Assembly (NCBI GenBank): GCA_012269545.1
Contig: JAAXKB010000048.1
Span: 14,283-78,282 of the forward strand
Source of the DNA: Gammaproteobacteria bacterium
GTDB lineage: Bacteria; Pseudomonadota; Gammaproteobacteria; Pseudomonadales; Azotimanducaceae
Direction of reading: 5' to 3'
Length of the DNA: 64,000 bases
Shown: positions 1 to 9,885 of the stretch, piece by piece
Numbering within the stretch: the stretch's first letter is position 1
Layout: every line of letters starts with the position of its first letter
Notes under the pieces: model-generated
Database searches by the model: none
Told to the model about the DNA's origin: nothing
The model's input: the letters and a program-made list of their open reading frames with translations, nothing else
Position numbers and translations under genes: made by a program

Positions 1-45
1 GTCATAGTCCTCCGAGTCATAGTCCTCTGAGTCATAGTCCTCTCT
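1..45 (-). repeat. three tandem 15-bp units encoding an acidic DSEDY-type repeat
   Basis: Units 1-15, 16-30 and 31-45 are nearly identical (GTCATAGTCCTC plus three variable bases). Read on the minus strand they encode repeats of the type DYDSE in the cytoplasmic tail of FimV. The array may continue beyond the left edge. In-frame 15-bp units change protein length without shifting the frame. Confidence 0.85.
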
Positions 46-1284
46 GTCAGAGTCGTCGTTGTCATCGTTCTCATTGGCATAGCGATATGCGTCCTCTTGC
101 TCCGACAATGCCGCATCATCTGCTTGGTCATTAGTGCCCAAGACGTCATCCAATGCCTGTTCTTGCTGCGCCGCTCGACGTCTGAGCATGAGCAGCAATA
201 TGGCTGCTGCCAAAAGGAGCGCAGCAAGAATGCCGATACCGTTCGGCGTTAGCGCCCAATTCAGCACTCGCCACAGGGTGCCCGCTTCTTCTTCCCGAAC
301 CTGAGCTTCCAATTGCTCCAAATCGAAGGCATCGGCGTTCGGTAGCGCTTCGTTGACCGCTGCAATAGGCGCAGTTACCGCCGTCTCGGACAACGCCTCG
401 TCCAGCGCAGCTTCAGCCTCACCGCCCGGCGCTGACGCTTCGAAGCCAAACTCTTCCACCGAATCGCTGTATTCGGGCACATCGCGTGCTTCGACAGAAG
501 GGTCATCCTCAATAACATACAGCGTTTCTTCGTAGCTGGGTTCTGGCTCTTCAACTGCAGTAATCCTGACGTCGCCATAGTCTTGCGTCGACTCTTTTGC
601 TGGCGGTGCGCCGACGCTCTGTGCCAACCGCCAACTCACCTTTTGTGCTGCGACATCGTCTGCTGCACGACGGCGGGACATCATCACTGCCTCTTCAAAC
701 AAAGGCAGTGTCAACATGATCCAAGGTTTGAGACCATTGATGTTACTGGCCCGGAAGGCCTGCGGGTTGAGTCGCTGCACAGCCAGCATCTGCTGATCAT
801 TCGTCACCAAATCGTCTCTCGTTCGATTGGCAATTCGCCACAGCGTGTCGTTGGGCCGACTCAACAACAGCCGGCGCTCTTGCCCGGTGGCATCTTCTGA
901 GGGCAGTAACAGTTCAATAGGTATCTGCCGAAGACCCGAGCCATCTTCCAAGTCCACGACAAATCTCAGACTGGGTTCATAGACCGGCTGATCAGTAAAA
1001 ACTTTCAGTATGAAATCCCCGGCAGCATTGTTGCTCAAGTCTAAGGAAATCGCGTCAAGCACTTGATAGCGCTGCATCCCAAATGCCGCAAAGGATTCTT
1101 CGTCGCCCAAAACAGCACTGACCAACCCAACCCGCACGTCGAGCTGGCCAAGATTGACTTGCGCTTGAATCGGCTGGCCTAGCGAAGAGTTTACCTCTGG
1201 CATCAAGAAATCCACGGGCTCGGTTTGCGCAAAGCTCGCCGATGCACCCATTAACAGGCCTGCCCACAAGAATCTAGCGAACAT
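1..1284 (-). CDS. fimV: FimV/HubP-family polar hub protein, N-terminal part (runs off left edge)
   Basis: Inner-membrane protein of the FimV/HubP family, which binds peptidoglycan and organises type IV pili and other polar machinery. The window holds 428 codons and no stop. In order: signal peptide (residues 1-19, ending ASFA), FimV-type periplasmic domain, a LysM-like segment near 133-190 (DTLWRIANRTR), a long acidic linker, one membrane helix near 348-367 (GILAALLLAAAILLLML) followed by RRR, and the start of an Asp/Glu-rich cytoplasmic tail. Its place downstream of asd matches pseudomonad gene order. An in-frame TTG at 1296, preceded by AAAGGGA at suitable spacing, could be the true start and would add MRLK to the signal peptide. 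Confidence 0.9.
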   Translation of the reverse strand, partial: MFARFLWAGLLMGASASFAQTEPVDFLMPEVNSSLGQPIQAQVNLGQLDVRVGLVSAVLGDEESFAAFGMQRYQVLDAISLDLSNNAAGDFILKVFTDQPVYEPSLRFVVDLEDGSGLRQIPIELLLPSEDATGQERRLLLSRPNDTLWRIANRTRDDLVTNDQQMLAVQRLNPQAFRASNINGLKPWIMLTLPLFEEAVMMSRRRAADDVAAQKVSWRLAQSVGAPPAKESTQDYGDVRITAVEEPEPSYEETLYVIEDDPSVEARDVPEYSDSVEEFGFEASAPGGEAEAALDEALSETAVTAPIAAVNEALPNADAFDLEQLEAQVREEEAGTLWRVLNWALTPNGIGILAALLLAAAILLLMLRRRAAQQEQALDDVLGTNDQADDAALSEQEDAYRYANENDDNDDSDREDYDSEDYDSEDYD

Positions 1285-1402
1285 TTTTAAGCGCAAAATA
1301 CTGTCCCTTTTATCTCATGCCTATTGGCGTTAAATCCGCTCACTCATCACAGACTTTTGAGAGCAACACATTGTCTGCAGGACCCGATGGGGCCCGGACA
1401 CC

Positions 1403-2419
1403 TCACAAATGCGCCAAGAGCAGCTCTGCAATTTGCACACTGTTGAGCGCCGCTCCCTTACGGACGTTATCCGCCACCACCCACAAATTAAGCCCATTAG
1501 AATGAAAGATGTCTTTGCGGAGACGGCTGACAAAGACCGGATCCGTTCCGGCACCGTGTTCCACTGGTGTGGCCAGTTCGTGATCTCCGAGCAGCGTGAC
1601 ACCAGGGGCGGCAGTGAGCAAAGCACGTGCATCATCCACACTCAACGGCTGCCGTGTTTCGATGTGAACCGCTTCACTGTGACCGTAAAAAACCGGTATG
1701 CGCACGCAGGTGGCGTTCACGGCGATGCTGTCATCCTGCAGAATCTTGCAGGTTTCCCACGCCATTTTCATTTCTTCCCGTGTATAGCCGTTTTCTTGAA
1801 ACGTATCAATTTGCGGAATAGCGTTGAATGCGATCTGTGCGGGCATCTTTCCGGGCTCAATAGGTTGACCGTTAAGCAGCTTGGCAGTTTGTCCCGCAAG
1901 TTCTTCGATACCGCTTGCGCCTGCGCCTGATACCGCTTGATAGGTCGCCACGTTAATACGCGTAATGCCCACCGCATCGTGTATTGGTTTCAATGCCACC
2001 ATCATCTGAATGGTTGAGCAATTAGGATTAGCGATAATGTTTCGAGGTGCATAATCCGCAACACACTCGGGATTCACTTCACTCACCACCAAGGGAATGT
2101 CATCGTCATTTCGAAAGTGCGAGGTGTTATCCACAACGATACAGCCCTGAGCGGCTGCCTTTGGCGCGAACTCCGCTGACACAGACCCGCCGGCTGAGAA
2201 CAGACCTATTTGAGTGTTGCTGAAGTCAAAGGTGTCCAGGCGCTGGATTTGCACTGATTTGCCGTTGAACTGGACGCGCTTTCCTTCCGAACGGGGCGAA
2301 GCCAACAACGCCAATTCTCCCACCGGAAAATTGCGTTCCTGCAGAATCTCCACTAGGGCCTCGCCGACGGCACCCGAAGCACCTGCGATGGCGACATTGA
2401 CTGTTTTTTCGCTACTCAT
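1403..2419 (-). CDS. asd: aspartate-semialdehyde dehydrogenase
   Basis: Reduces aspartyl phosphate to aspartate semialdehyde, the shared precursor of lysine, diaminopimelate, methionine and threonine. The 338-residue length is normal for the family. An N-terminal NADP-binding loop (GASGAVGE, about 13-20) and the catalytic cysteine in NPNCST (Cys134) are visible, as is the later GHSEAVHIE segment. It follows leuB on the same strand after 44 bases and precedes fimV by about 118 bases, the leuB-asd-fimV order known in pseudomonads. The ATG at 2419 starts the conserved N-terminus directly. Confidence 0.96.
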   Translation of the reverse strand: MSSEKTVNVAIAGASGAVGEALVEILQERNFPVGELALLASPRSEGKRVQFNGKSVQIQRLDTFDFSNTQIGLFSAGGSVSAEFAPKAAAQGCIVVDNTSHFRNDDDIPLVVSEVNPECVADYAPRNIIANPNCSTIQMMVALKPIHDAVGITRINVATYQAVSGAGASGIEELAGQTAKLLNGQPIEPGKMPAQIAFNAIPQIDTFQENGYTREEMKMAWETCKILQDDSIAVNATCVRIPVFYGHSEAVHIETRQPLSVDDARALLTAAPGVTLLGDHELATPVEHGAGTDPVFVSRLRKDIFHSNGLNLWVVADNVRKGAALNSVQIAELLLAHL

Positions 2420-2463
2420 TACCTGACTAGAACCTCTTTGTTATGGCTTAAATAATTTCGGAC

Positions 2464-3534
2464 TTAAAGATTTTCGATCACCAGCTCACCCATGGTTCGA
2501 CATCCCACGGCTTCGTCTTGGTCATCTCCTGCAATATCGGCGGTTCTGTGGCCGTCCGCGAGCACCTTGGCCACCGCACGATCAACATTGTCTGCAGCCT
2601 CTGGCATATCTAGGCTGTAACGGAACAGCATGCCGACCGAGAGTATGGTCGCTAACGGATTGGCTTTGTCTTGGCCCGCTATATCCGGCGCTGTACCGTG
2701 TACAGGCTCGTACATGCCCGCGCCGCTGGCTGACAATGACGCTGATGGCAGCATGCCCAAACTACCGGTCAGCATGGCCGCCACATCAGACAAAATGTCG
2801 CCAAACATGTTGCCGGTCACGATCACGTCAAACTGCTTGGGCGCTCGCACCAGCTGCATGGCCGCGTTATCGACGTACATATGCGACAGCTCAACATCCG
2901 GGTAATCGCCGGCAATGCTGGTTACCACCTCGCGCCAAAGCTGACTGACTTCCAGCACGTTGGCTTTGTCTACACTGCACAGCCGCCCGTTACGCTTACT
3001 GGCCAGATCAAAACTCACCCGGGCAATACGTTCGATTTCGTGTTCGGCATAGACCAAGGTATTAAAACCCACGCGCTCATTATCACGTGTCTCAACCCCG
3101 CGTGGTTCGCCGAAATAGATACCGCCGGTCAGCTCGCGCACGATTAAAATGTCCAGATCCGATACCAACTCGGGCTTCAGCGACGACGCGCTGGCCAATG
3201 AACTGGCTAATAACGCCGGTCGCAAATTGGCAAACAAACCCAGTTCTTGTCGAAGGCCCAGCAGACCCTTCTCCGGACGTTGAGCCGTGGGCAGGTCATC
3301 CCACTTAGGACCACCCACCCCACCCAACAACACCGCGTCGGCGGCTTTGGCTTTTGCCAAGGTCACCTCAGGCAGCGGGCTGCCGCAGTCATCAATGGCT
3401 GCACCGCCAACTAAGGCTTCTTCCAGTTCGATGGCAACGCCCTGCTGCTGCGCTGCGACCTGCAACACCTCTACTGCCGGAGCAACCACCTCTTTGCCGA
3501 TGCCATCACCGGGCAGAACTAATACTTTTTTCAC
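2464..3534 (-). CDS. leuB: 3-isopropylmalate dehydrogenase
   Basis: Oxidatively decarboxylates 3-isopropylmalate to 2-oxoisocaproate in leucine synthesis, using NAD. At 356 residues it has family length. The N-terminus [10 protein letters not shown] and the nucleotide-binding region [11 protein letters not shown] followed by [12 protein letters not shown] are diagnostic of the isocitrate/isopropylmalate dehydrogenase family. It lies 46 bases after leuD in the leuCDB operon. A short stem (CCAAGG at 3556-3561 with CCTTGG at 3567-3572) sits in the leuD-leuB gap but has no U-tract, so it need not stop transcription. Confidence 0.97.
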   Translation of the reverse strand: MKKVLVLPGDGIGKEVVAPAVEVLQVAAQQQGVAIELEEALVGGAAIDDCGSPLPEVTLAKAKAADAVLLGGVGGPKWDDLPTAQRPEKGLLGLRQELGLFANLRPALLASSLASASSLKPELVSDLDILIVRELTGGIYFGEPRGVETRDNERVGFNTLVYAEHEIERIARVSFDLASKRNGRLCSVDKANVLEVSQLWREVVTSIAGDYPDVELSHMYVDNAAMQLVRAPKQFDVIVTGNMFGDILSDVAAMLTGSLGMLPSASLSASGAGMYEPVHGTAPDIAGQDKANPLATILSVGMLFRYSLDMPEAADNVDRAVAKVLADGHRTADIAGDDQDEAVGCRTMGELVIENL

Positions 3535-3580
3535 ATCAAATCCTTTTTGAGTGAACCAAGGGCTCGCCTTGGATCAGTGT

Positions 3581-4213
3581 TTAATCACGAAACAGCCACG
3601 GTTGGCGCTGACGATGCCCGACTTCAAAGTCACGAATCAGCTGCGCTTCCGCCAGCGTTAAATCTATATCGTCCATACCCTTGAGCATTTTCTCCTTGAG
3701 GGCCGAATCAATATCAAAGCCATGCACCTGCTCGCCATCGGTCACAGTCTGAGCTTGAAGATCGATGGTCAACTGCAACCCCGAAGCGACACGCTCGAAA
3801 AAACCGTCCAGCACATCGGCTGGCAGCGTGATGGGCAACACCCCATTTTTGAAGCAGTTACCAAAGAAAATGTCGGCAAAACTCGGTGCTATAACCGCTC
3901 GAAAACCAAATTCCTTTAACGCCCAAACCGCATGCTCCCGAGAGGAACCACAGCCAAAATTATCTCGGGCAATTAAGATCGAAGCCCCCTGATATTCGGG
4001 TAAATTCAGAGAGAACTCGCGATTGAGCTGACGCTCATTTGGCGTCATGCCAATGGTGCCCTGATCGAGAAAGCGCCAGGCGTCGAACAGATAGTCGCCA
4101 AACCCTGTGCGCTTGATCGACTTCAAATACTGCTTGGGAATGATCTGATCCGTATCGACATTGGCGCGATCGAGCGGCGCCACCAAGCCGTCCAATTGAG
4201 TGAATGCGTCCAT
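3581..4213 (-). CDS. leuD: 3-isopropylmalate dehydratase small subunit
   Basis: Swivelling small subunit of isopropylmalate isomerase, which with LeuC converts 2- to 3-isopropylmalate. It has 210 residues, the bacterial LeuD length. The N-terminus ([20 protein letters not shown]) and the substrate-loop motif [11 protein letters not shown] are those of aconitase-family small subunits. Its ATG overlaps the leuC TGA by one base at 4213 (TGATG), so the two subunits are probably translationally coupled. Confidence 0.97.
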   Translation of the reverse strand: MDAFTQLDGLVAPLDRANVDTDQIIPKQYLKSIKRTGFGDYLFDAWRFLDQGTIGMTPNERQLNREFSLNLPEYQGASILIARDNFGCGSSREHAVWALKEFGFRAVIAPSFADIFFGNCFKNGVLPITLPADVLDGFFERVASGLQLTIDLQAQTVTDGEQVHGFDIDSALKEKMLKGMDDIDLTLAEAQLIRDFEVGHRQRQPWLFRD

Positions 4214-5646
4214 CAGCCTTCTCCCCCTTGATGATCTCGAATGTCGACAAATCGACCGTTGATGGCCGCAGCTGCAGCCATGGCAGGACTCACTAAATGG
4301 GTTCGTCCACCGTAGCCCTGTCGACCTTCAAAGTTGCGATTGGATGTCGACGCGCAATGCTCGCCCTCACCCAGTTGATCCGGATTCATGCCCAGGCACA
4401 TGGAGCAACCCGCCGCACGCCACTCAAAACCTGCCTGCATGAACTGATCTGCCAGCCCCTCGGCTTCAGCTTGAGCTTTGACCAAGCCCGAACCCGGCAC
4501 CACCAAGGCTTCGGTCACATTGGGCGATACCTTACCGCCGCGAATCTGCGCTGCCGCTGCACGCAAATCTTCGATCCGCGCGTTGGTACACGAACCAATA
4601 AACACTCGGCTGATCGCGATATCCGTAATCTTTTGATTCGCGCTCAAATCCATGTATTTCAATGCAAGCGCCGTTGATTCCGCCTGCACTGCGTCGCTTA
4701 TTGCCTCGGGGTTGGGTACTTCTTCATCAATGCCCGCTACCATTTCCGGCGACGTACCCCAACTGACTTGGGGGGCAACAGTGCTGGCATCTATGGTGAT
4801 GGAGGCATCAAATACTGCGCCTTCATCCGAAACTAAGGTACGCCAGTAGTTTTCAGCCTGATTCCACAGCTCACCCTTCGGTGCAAAGGGCCGACCGTGA
4901 AGGTAATTGATGGTCGTATCATCCACCGCCACCAGACCCGCTCGCGCACCCGCTTCAATACTCATGTTGCACAAGGTCATGCGGCCTTCCATAGACAGCC
5001 GGCGAATGGCCTCGCCGCGATACTCAATGGTATGGCCAGTCGCCCCAGCCGTGCCCAACCGACCGATAATGGCCAGTACAAGATCCTTTGCGGTAACACC
5101 ATCAGCCAGCGAACCGGTGACATTGACCGCAAAATTCTTAGCCTTGTTTTGCACCAGACACTGAGTCGCCATCACATGCTCGACTTCCGACGTACCAATA
5201 CCCTGAGCCAAGGCTGCAAAGGCACCGTGCGTGGACGTATGCGAGTCGCCACAGACCACGGTCATTCCCGGCATGGTCGCGCCCTGCTCCGGCCCAACGA
5301 CGTGAACGATGCCCTGACGGGGGTCCAAAATTTCAAACTGTTGGACACCAAACGATTTACAGTTTTTGTCTAGGGTGACCACTTGCTCCAGCGCCACTTC
5401 GTCAGAGATGCCGGCTAACCCGAGTTCGCGTCCCGAGGTTGGCACATTGTGATCTGGCGTTGCCAAGTTGGCATCGACACGCCACAGCGGGCGGCCGGCC
5501 AGCTGCAAACCCTCAAACGCTTGCGGCGAGGTGACTTCGTGCAACAACTGTAAGTCGATGTATAACAGGGAGTTACCGTCAGCCCTGCTGCCCACTTCGT
5601 GCGCGGCCCAGATCTTGTCGTAAAGTGTCTTTGGCTCTGATGGCAT
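4213..5646 (-). CDS. leuC: 3-isopropylmalate dehydratase large subunit
   Basis: Iron-sulfur large subunit of isopropylmalate isomerase, paired with LeuD. The frame is open back to 5787, but the family N-terminus begins at [16 protein letters not shown], whose ATG is at 5646 behind a GAGG ribosome site. This gives 477 residues, as expected. Cluster ligands are visible in [11 protein letters not shown] and in [13 protein letters not shown]. It heads the leuCDB-asd block and is divergent from a LysR regulator across 135 bases, so that regulator is the obvious candidate controller. Confidence 0.97.
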   Translation of the reverse strand: MPSEPKTLYDKIWAAHEVGSRADGNSLLYIDLQLLHEVTSPQAFEGLQLAGRPLWRVDANLATPDHNVPTSGRELGLAGISDEVALEQVVTLDKNCKSFGVQQFEILDPRQGIVHVVGPEQGATMPGMTVVCGDSHTSTHGAFAALAQGIGTSEVEHVMATQCLVQNKAKNFAVNVTGSLADGVTAKDLVLAIIGRLGTAGATGHTIEYRGEAIRRLSMEGRMTLCNMSIEAGARAGLVAVDDTTINYLHGRPFAPKGELWNQAENYWRTLVSDEGAVFDASITIDASTVAPQVSWGTSPEMVAGIDEEVPNPEAISDAVQAESTALALKYMDLSANQKITDIAISRVFIGSCTNARIEDLRAAAAQIRGGKVSPNVTEALVVPGSGLVKAQAEAEGLADQFMQAGFEWRAAGCSMCLGMNPDQLGEGEHCASTSNRNFEGRQGYGGRTHLVSPAMAAAAAINGRFVDIRDHQGGEG

Positions 5647-5711
5647 GTCATTACCCTCAAAAATTTGGCGCAGTCTAGGCTGGCGCCTACCATAAAACAA
5701 TTCGATATTTT

Positions 5712-5726
5712 TTATATTTTGTATAA
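5712..5726. promoter_or_regulatory. candidate LysR operator between leuC and the LysR gene
   Basis: The AT-rich palindrome TTATATTTTGTATAA (arms TTATA/TATAA) lies in the 135-base divergent gap. It fits the loose T-N11-A interrupted dyad bound by LysR-type regulators. It sits 66 bases upstream of the leuC start codon, where an activator site or promoter element could be. AT-richness alone could produce such a dyad. Confidence 0.4.
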
Positions 5727-5781
5727 CTTTTAGGAATTTTAATCGGCATACTGCGCCCTCCAAAATATTGGCTTGGCCACC

Positions 5782-6651
5782 ATGCATCTAGACGAACTCG
5801 ATTCCTTTATCCATGTCGCTCGCCTGAACTCGTTTTCTGCTGCAGCGGAGCAGCTGCACATCAGCCAGCCCGCGATGAGCAAGCGCATACAGTCTCTGGA
5901 AAGCCGTTTGGGGGTAACGCTCTTCGACCGACTGGGTAAACGGGTCCGATTGACACCGGCAGGAGAACTGCTGGTCGGCAAGGCAAACGCCATGCTGGAT
6001 CTGTCCAAGGACATGGAGCGCGATATTGGCAATCTAGCCCAATCCGTCAGCGGACGGTTGAGTCTGGCGACCTCTCACCATATTGGCTTGCATCGTCTCG
6101 CGCCGGTGCTGCAAGCCTTTACCCGAGCCTACCCCGACGTCGAGCTGGACATTCAGTTTGAAGATTCAGAAGTGGCCTACAATCTTGTACAAGCCGGTGC
6201 CATCGAACTTGCCGTGGTTACCCTCAATCCGGCCGTTGATGAGGCGCAAAAGGAACTCGCAACGCAAACCGTCTGGCAAGACCCACTGTGCTTTGTCAAC
6301 GCCAAACCTTTGCCATCGGTAACATCGCTGGAACAACTGGCGGCCTTGCCCTGTATCTTGCCGGGACCGAACACCTTCACCGGCAGAATTGTCACCCAGC
6401 GTTTCGCCACTGAAGGACTGAGCCTTCAGCCAGCGCTTTCTACTAATTATTTAGAGACCATCAGCATGTTGGTCAGCGTAGGCGTGGGCTGGAGCGTGCT
6501 GCCGCAGACCATGGCGGGGAATCTAGATCAACTCAGCCCCCGCTGCGCCCCAATCACCCGGACGCTGGGGTCGGTGATTCATGCCAAACGCACGCTGTCG
6601 AACAGCGCGAGGGCCTTTTTGGCCGTGCTGGAGGATTACGCTTCTGACTGA
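5782..6651 (+). CDS. LysR-family transcriptional regulator, divergent from leuC
   Basis: DNA-binding regulator of 289 residues. Residues 1-60 form the LysR winged helix-turn-helix ([20 protein letters not shown], then [15 protein letters not shown]); the rest is a periplasmic-binding-like effector domain. An in-frame TTG at 5773 would add three residues, but the ATG at 5782 begins the conserved HTH. Pseudomonads also have a LysR gene in this position, so control of the leu operon is likely; the effector is unknown. Its 3' end overlaps the convergent aroC by 16 bases. Confidence 0.9.
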   Translation: MHLDELDSFIHVARLNSFSAAAEQLHISQPAMSKRIQSLESRLGVTLFDRLGKRVRLTPAGELLVGKANAMLDLSKDMERDIGNLAQSVSGRLSLATSHHIGLHRLAPVLQAFTRAYPDVELDIQFEDSEVAYNLVQAGAIELAVVTLNPAVDEAQKELATQTVWQDPLCFVNAKPLPSVTSLEQLAALPCILPGPNTFTGRIVTQRFATEGLSLQPALSTNYLETISMLVSVGVGWSVLPQTMAGNLDQLSPRCAPITRTLGSVIHAKRTLSNSARAFLAVLEDYASD

Positions 6652-7730
6652 GACGGCTGCAAGCCTGCCTCGCGACCCATCTGTCCACGATGACGCAGCA
6701 GGTGATCCATCAGTACCAAGGCAACCATGGCTTCAGCGATAGGTGTGGCGCGAATACCAACACAGGGGTCATGGCGCCCCTTCGTCACCACCTCTACCGG
6801 ATTACCGAAGCGATCAATGGATTGCCCCGGATTGGTCAGGCTGCTCGTTGGCTTAAGCGCCATGCGCAGTACGATGTCTTGGCCCGAGGAGATGCCACCT
6901 AGGATGCCGCCGGCATGGTTGCTCGTAAAACCATTGGGAGTCATTTCATCGCGATGTTCGGTGCCGCGCTGGTTTGATACCTGCATACCATCACCCACCT
7001 CGACGCCTTTTACCGCATTGATGCCCATTAGCGCACCGGCCAGATCTGCATCCAGCCGGGAAAATACCGGTTCGCCCAAACCCACGGGAACTCCGCTAGC
7101 GATCACCGATACTTCTGCACCAATGGAATCGCCATCTTTGCGCACATCGTCAATCAGCGCGGCAATATCGTGGAGCATGGACGGATCGGGGCAGAAAAAC
7201 GGGTTGTCGTCCACGATGCTCATGTCGACGGGTTGAGGCCGCAGGCTGCCGATACCGGACAAGTAGCCCTTGATCGAAATACCCGTCTGAGAAGCCAGAT
7301 ATTTCTTCGCTATGGCTCCCGACGCTACGCGCATGGTGGTTTCACGCGCAGACGAGCGGCCGCCACCGCGGTAATCCCTCACCCCATACTTGTGGTGATA
7401 GGTGTAATCCGCATGAGCCGGACGAAACACATCCTTAATGGCGCCGTAGTCTTTGCTCTTTTGGTCTTCATTACGAACCAGTAAGCCAATGGGCGTGCCC
7501 GTTGTGACTCCCTCGAAAACACCGGACAGAATCTCTACGCGGTCACCTTCACGGCGCTGAGTTGTGTACTTTGACTGACCGGGCTTGCGCCGATCCAGAT
7601 CCGGCTGCAGGTCTTCTTCGGTTAACGGCAGCCCCGGCGGGCAGCCATCGACAATGGCGCCCAAGGCCAGCCCATGGCTTTCGCCGAAGGTGGTCACGGT
7701 AAAGAGTGAACCGAAGGTATTTGCTGCCAT
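6636..7730 (-). CDS. aroC: chorismate synthase
   Basis: Converts 5-enolpyruvylshikimate 3-phosphate to chorismate with reduced FMN, the last common step to aromatic amino acids, folate and quinones. The 364-residue length is usual. Family signatures are visible: GESHG near residue 16, [12 protein letters not shown] in the middle and [17 protein letters not shown] near the C-terminus. It follows prmB on the minus strand after 207 bases. That gap has no recognisable gene, only a short dyad (AAGCGC 7765-7770, GCGCTT 7774-7779). Confidence 0.97.
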   Translation of the reverse strand: MAANTFGSLFTVTTFGESHGLALGAIVDGCPPGLPLTEEDLQPDLDRRKPGQSKYTTQRREGDRVEILSGVFEGVTTGTPIGLLVRNEDQKSKDYGAIKDVFRPAHADYTYHHKYGVRDYRGGGRSSARETTMRVASGAIAKKYLASQTGISIKGYLSGIGSLRPQPVDMSIVDDNPFFCPDPSMLHDIAALIDDVRKDGDSIGAEVSVIASGVPVGLGEPVFSRLDADLAGALMGINAVKGVEVGDGMQVSNQRGTEHRDEMTPNGFTSNHAGGILGGISSGQDIVLRMALKPTSSLTNPGQSIDRFGNPVEVVTKGRHDPCVGIRATPIAEAMVALVLMDHLLRHRGQMGREAGLQPSQSEA

Positions 7731-7937
7731 GTGCTGCTCTGTTGGTGAGAAACGCTGTTGATCGAAGCGCCAAGCGCTTTGCTAAGGCGCATTATCTGGC
7801 TTGTGCCCTCCGCGCATCAAGTAAAAAAGACCTTGAGAATGAACTTGCAACGCCAGTTCCCCGCAAGGCATCAAATACTTCTTCAGCAAGAGATCGGGTT
7901 TTTCAACTTCACTCTTTTTTTATCAACCGGCTGTCAC

Positions 7938-8813
7938 TCAACGAATCGCAGACGAAAGAAGAAACACCCCTTCCCCACCCTCAGGCAGCTCCAACCACTG
8001 AATCGGTAAGTCTGGATATTTGCGCTGCAGGGCCGGGGCACTGGCACCGACCTCGCAGAGAAACACCCCATCTGCTGCTAGCCGCTCAGCCAGTTCCGGC
8101 AAAAACCGATCGACCATACTCAAACCGTCTTCGCCCGCCGCCAACCCAAGCACCGGTTCGTGCCGATATTCCTCGGGCAGGGTTTTCATATCCGGTGCGT
8201 CAACGTAGGGCGGGTTGGTCAGAATCAAATCCCATTGGCCGGTCTGTTCTGCCAGCCACTGACAGGCATCGCCCTGCACGACGTGGACGCGATCGCCAAG
8301 GTTGTGCAGGGCGACATTTTGCCGCGCCAGTCTGGCAGCCCTAGCATCCAGCTCCACAAGGGTCACATGGGCTTGCGGGTAACGCTGAGCGGCCAAAATG
8401 CCCAAGCAACCGACTCCGGCGCACAGATCGACAACTTTCGTGATATTTTGCCCAAGCCATTCTTGCAGCGGCTCACCCAGCAAGTAACCGATGGGAGACC
8501 TAGGAATCATCACACCGGGTTCCACCAAAAACCGTTGGCCCATAAAACGGCATTCGCCGAGGAGGTGCGCCAGTGGCGCGCGTTCTTCGATCCTGCGGGT
8601 GGTTAGTTGCTGGATACGCTCCTTGTCAGCTGACGCAACCGGCAGATGCAGCGATGCTTCATCATCGGCGTAGCCCGTGACGCATAGCACCAAGTAAACG
8701 GCTTCATCCCATGCGTTGTCGGTACCGTGCCCGTAACTCAGAGGTGTTTGCGCAAAGTGCTCATATACGCGCTCGATTAACTCCCCGACAAACAGCTGTT
8801 CTGTTATTGCCAA
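7938..8813 (-). CDS. prmB: 50S ribosomal protein uL3 N5-glutamine methyltransferase
   Basis: SAM-dependent methyltransferase of the HemK/PrmB group that modifies a glutamine of ribosomal protein uL3. The catalytic motif NPPY falls at residues 190-193 (LTNPPYVDAPDM) and the SAM-binding motif is DLCAGVGCLGI near 129-139. The N-terminal YGHGTDNAWDEA segment is typical of PrmB and separates it from PrmC. The start is uncertain: the frame opens with TTG at 8813, which overlaps the gpsA 3' end by 10 bases, and no ATG precedes the conserved N-terminal region. Confidence 0.9.
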   Translation of the reverse strand: MAITEQLFVGELIERVYEHFAQTPLSYGHGTDNAWDEAVYLVLCVTGYADDEASLHLPVASADKERIQQLTTRRIEERAPLAHLLGECRFMGQRFLVEPGVMIPRSPIGYLLGEPLQEWLGQNITKVVDLCAGVGCLGILAAQRYPQAHVTLVELDARAARLARQNVALHNLGDRVHVVQGDACQWLAEQTGQWDLILTNPPYVDAPDMKTLPEEYRHEPVLGLAAGEDGLSMVDRFLPELAERLAADGVFLCEVGASAPALQRKYPDLPIQWLELPEGGEGVFLLSSAIR

Positions 8814-9820
8814 CGGGATGGATCCACAAATTCGACATCCGCGCCTTCGCTGTTGCCCATGAGCGTGCTGATGACTTCGGTGATACTTCGCTGCTCGAAG
8901 AGAATGCTGTGCAAACCGTCCACCAAGGGCATGTAGACATCTAACTCGTGGCTTTTGGCGTGCACCAAGCGCAGAGTGTTCACGCCTTCCGCTAGCTTAC
9001 CCAAGGAGTCTGCGGCTTCATCCAGCGACATTCCCTTGGCAATACAAGTACCCAACTGATGATTGCGACTCAGCTGTGAGGTGCAGGTGACCAGCAAATC
9101 GCCGACACCCGCAAGCCCCAAAAAGGTAAACGGGTTGCCACCCATGGATACGGCAAAGCGGCTCATTTCCGCCAACGCCCGGGTAACGAGCAAACCGATG
9201 GTGTTTTGACCGACGTCTAACCCTGCCGCCAAACCACATACGATAGCGTAGATATTCTTCAGCGCACCGCCGAGTTCTACCCCGTACACATCGGCGCTGG
9301 GGTACACGCGAAGCGTATCGTTGCGCATGATCTCCTGTACAAGCAGTGCATCGGCCTGATGATGGGTCGCGATGACCGTACCGGCGTATTGCTGCTCAGC
9401 GATCTCCTCGGCCAAGTTTGGACCGGAAATTGCCCCCACGTGCTCGCTCGGGGTGAGGTCGCTCAGCAATTGGCTCATCAGCCGGAACCCGTCGGGCTCT
9501 ATGCCCTTCGTCGCGCTGATAAGGACATCATCGGGCAGGATAAAGGGAGCCATCTCCCGGCAAACGGCAGCGAATCCAGAGCTCGGCACGGCAACGAAAA
9601 TCAGTCTGGCAGATTGGGTTGCCTGCGCTAGGTCAGCCGTCGGCAGCACGCCGGACTCTATGGGATGTCCGGGCAAATAACGCTGGTTTTCTCCAGCCTC
9701 TAAGGTGTTAGCGACCTGCTGAGGGTCCCGCATCCACAGATACGTAGTGTATCCGTTTCGAGCAATGATATTGGCGATGGCGGTACCGAAGTTCCCGCCT
9801 CCGACTATGGCTACTTCCAT
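8804..9820 (-). CDS. gpsA: glycerol-3-phosphate dehydrogenase [NAD(P)+]
   Basis: Reduces dihydroxyacetone phosphate to sn-glycerol 3-phosphate for phospholipid synthesis. The Rossmann motif GGGNFGTAIA is at the very N-terminus, and the family blocks SATKGIEPDG and GALKNIYAI follow. The frame extends upstream to 9853, but the ATG at 9820 (MEVAIVGG) matches the family start and gives 338 residues. It lies between htpG and prmB on the same strand and overlaps prmB by 10 bases. Confidence 0.95.
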   Translation of the reverse strand: MEVAIVGGGNFGTAIANIIARNGYTTYLWMRDPQQVANTLEAGENQRYLPGHPIESGVLPTADLAQATQSARLIFVAVPSSGFAAVCREMAPFILPDDVLISATKGIEPDGFRLMSQLLSDLTPSEHVGAISGPNLAEEIAEQQYAGTVIATHHQADALLVQEIMRNDTLRVYPSADVYGVELGGALKNIYAIVCGLAAGLDVGQNTIGLLVTRALAEMSRFAVSMGGNPFTFLGLAGVGDLLVTCTSQLSRNHQLGTCIAKGMSLDEAADSLGKLAEGVNTLRLVHAKSHELDVYMPLVDGLHSILFEQRSITEVISTLMGNSEGADVEFVDPSRWQ

Positions 9821-9885
9821 CTCACTAACCAAACAAGAAGAGTCGGCCGCCATTGTGACGGCTTGAAGCTCAGATAGATATGCTG

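Noticed and set aside
1-45. Repeat array as a CRISPR or regulatory iteron
   Set aside because: Units are 15 bp, contiguous without spacers, in frame and encode a plausible protein tail.
4897-5373. 158-codon plus-strand frame
   Set aside because: Antisense to leuC, with shadow-like composition and no start signal.
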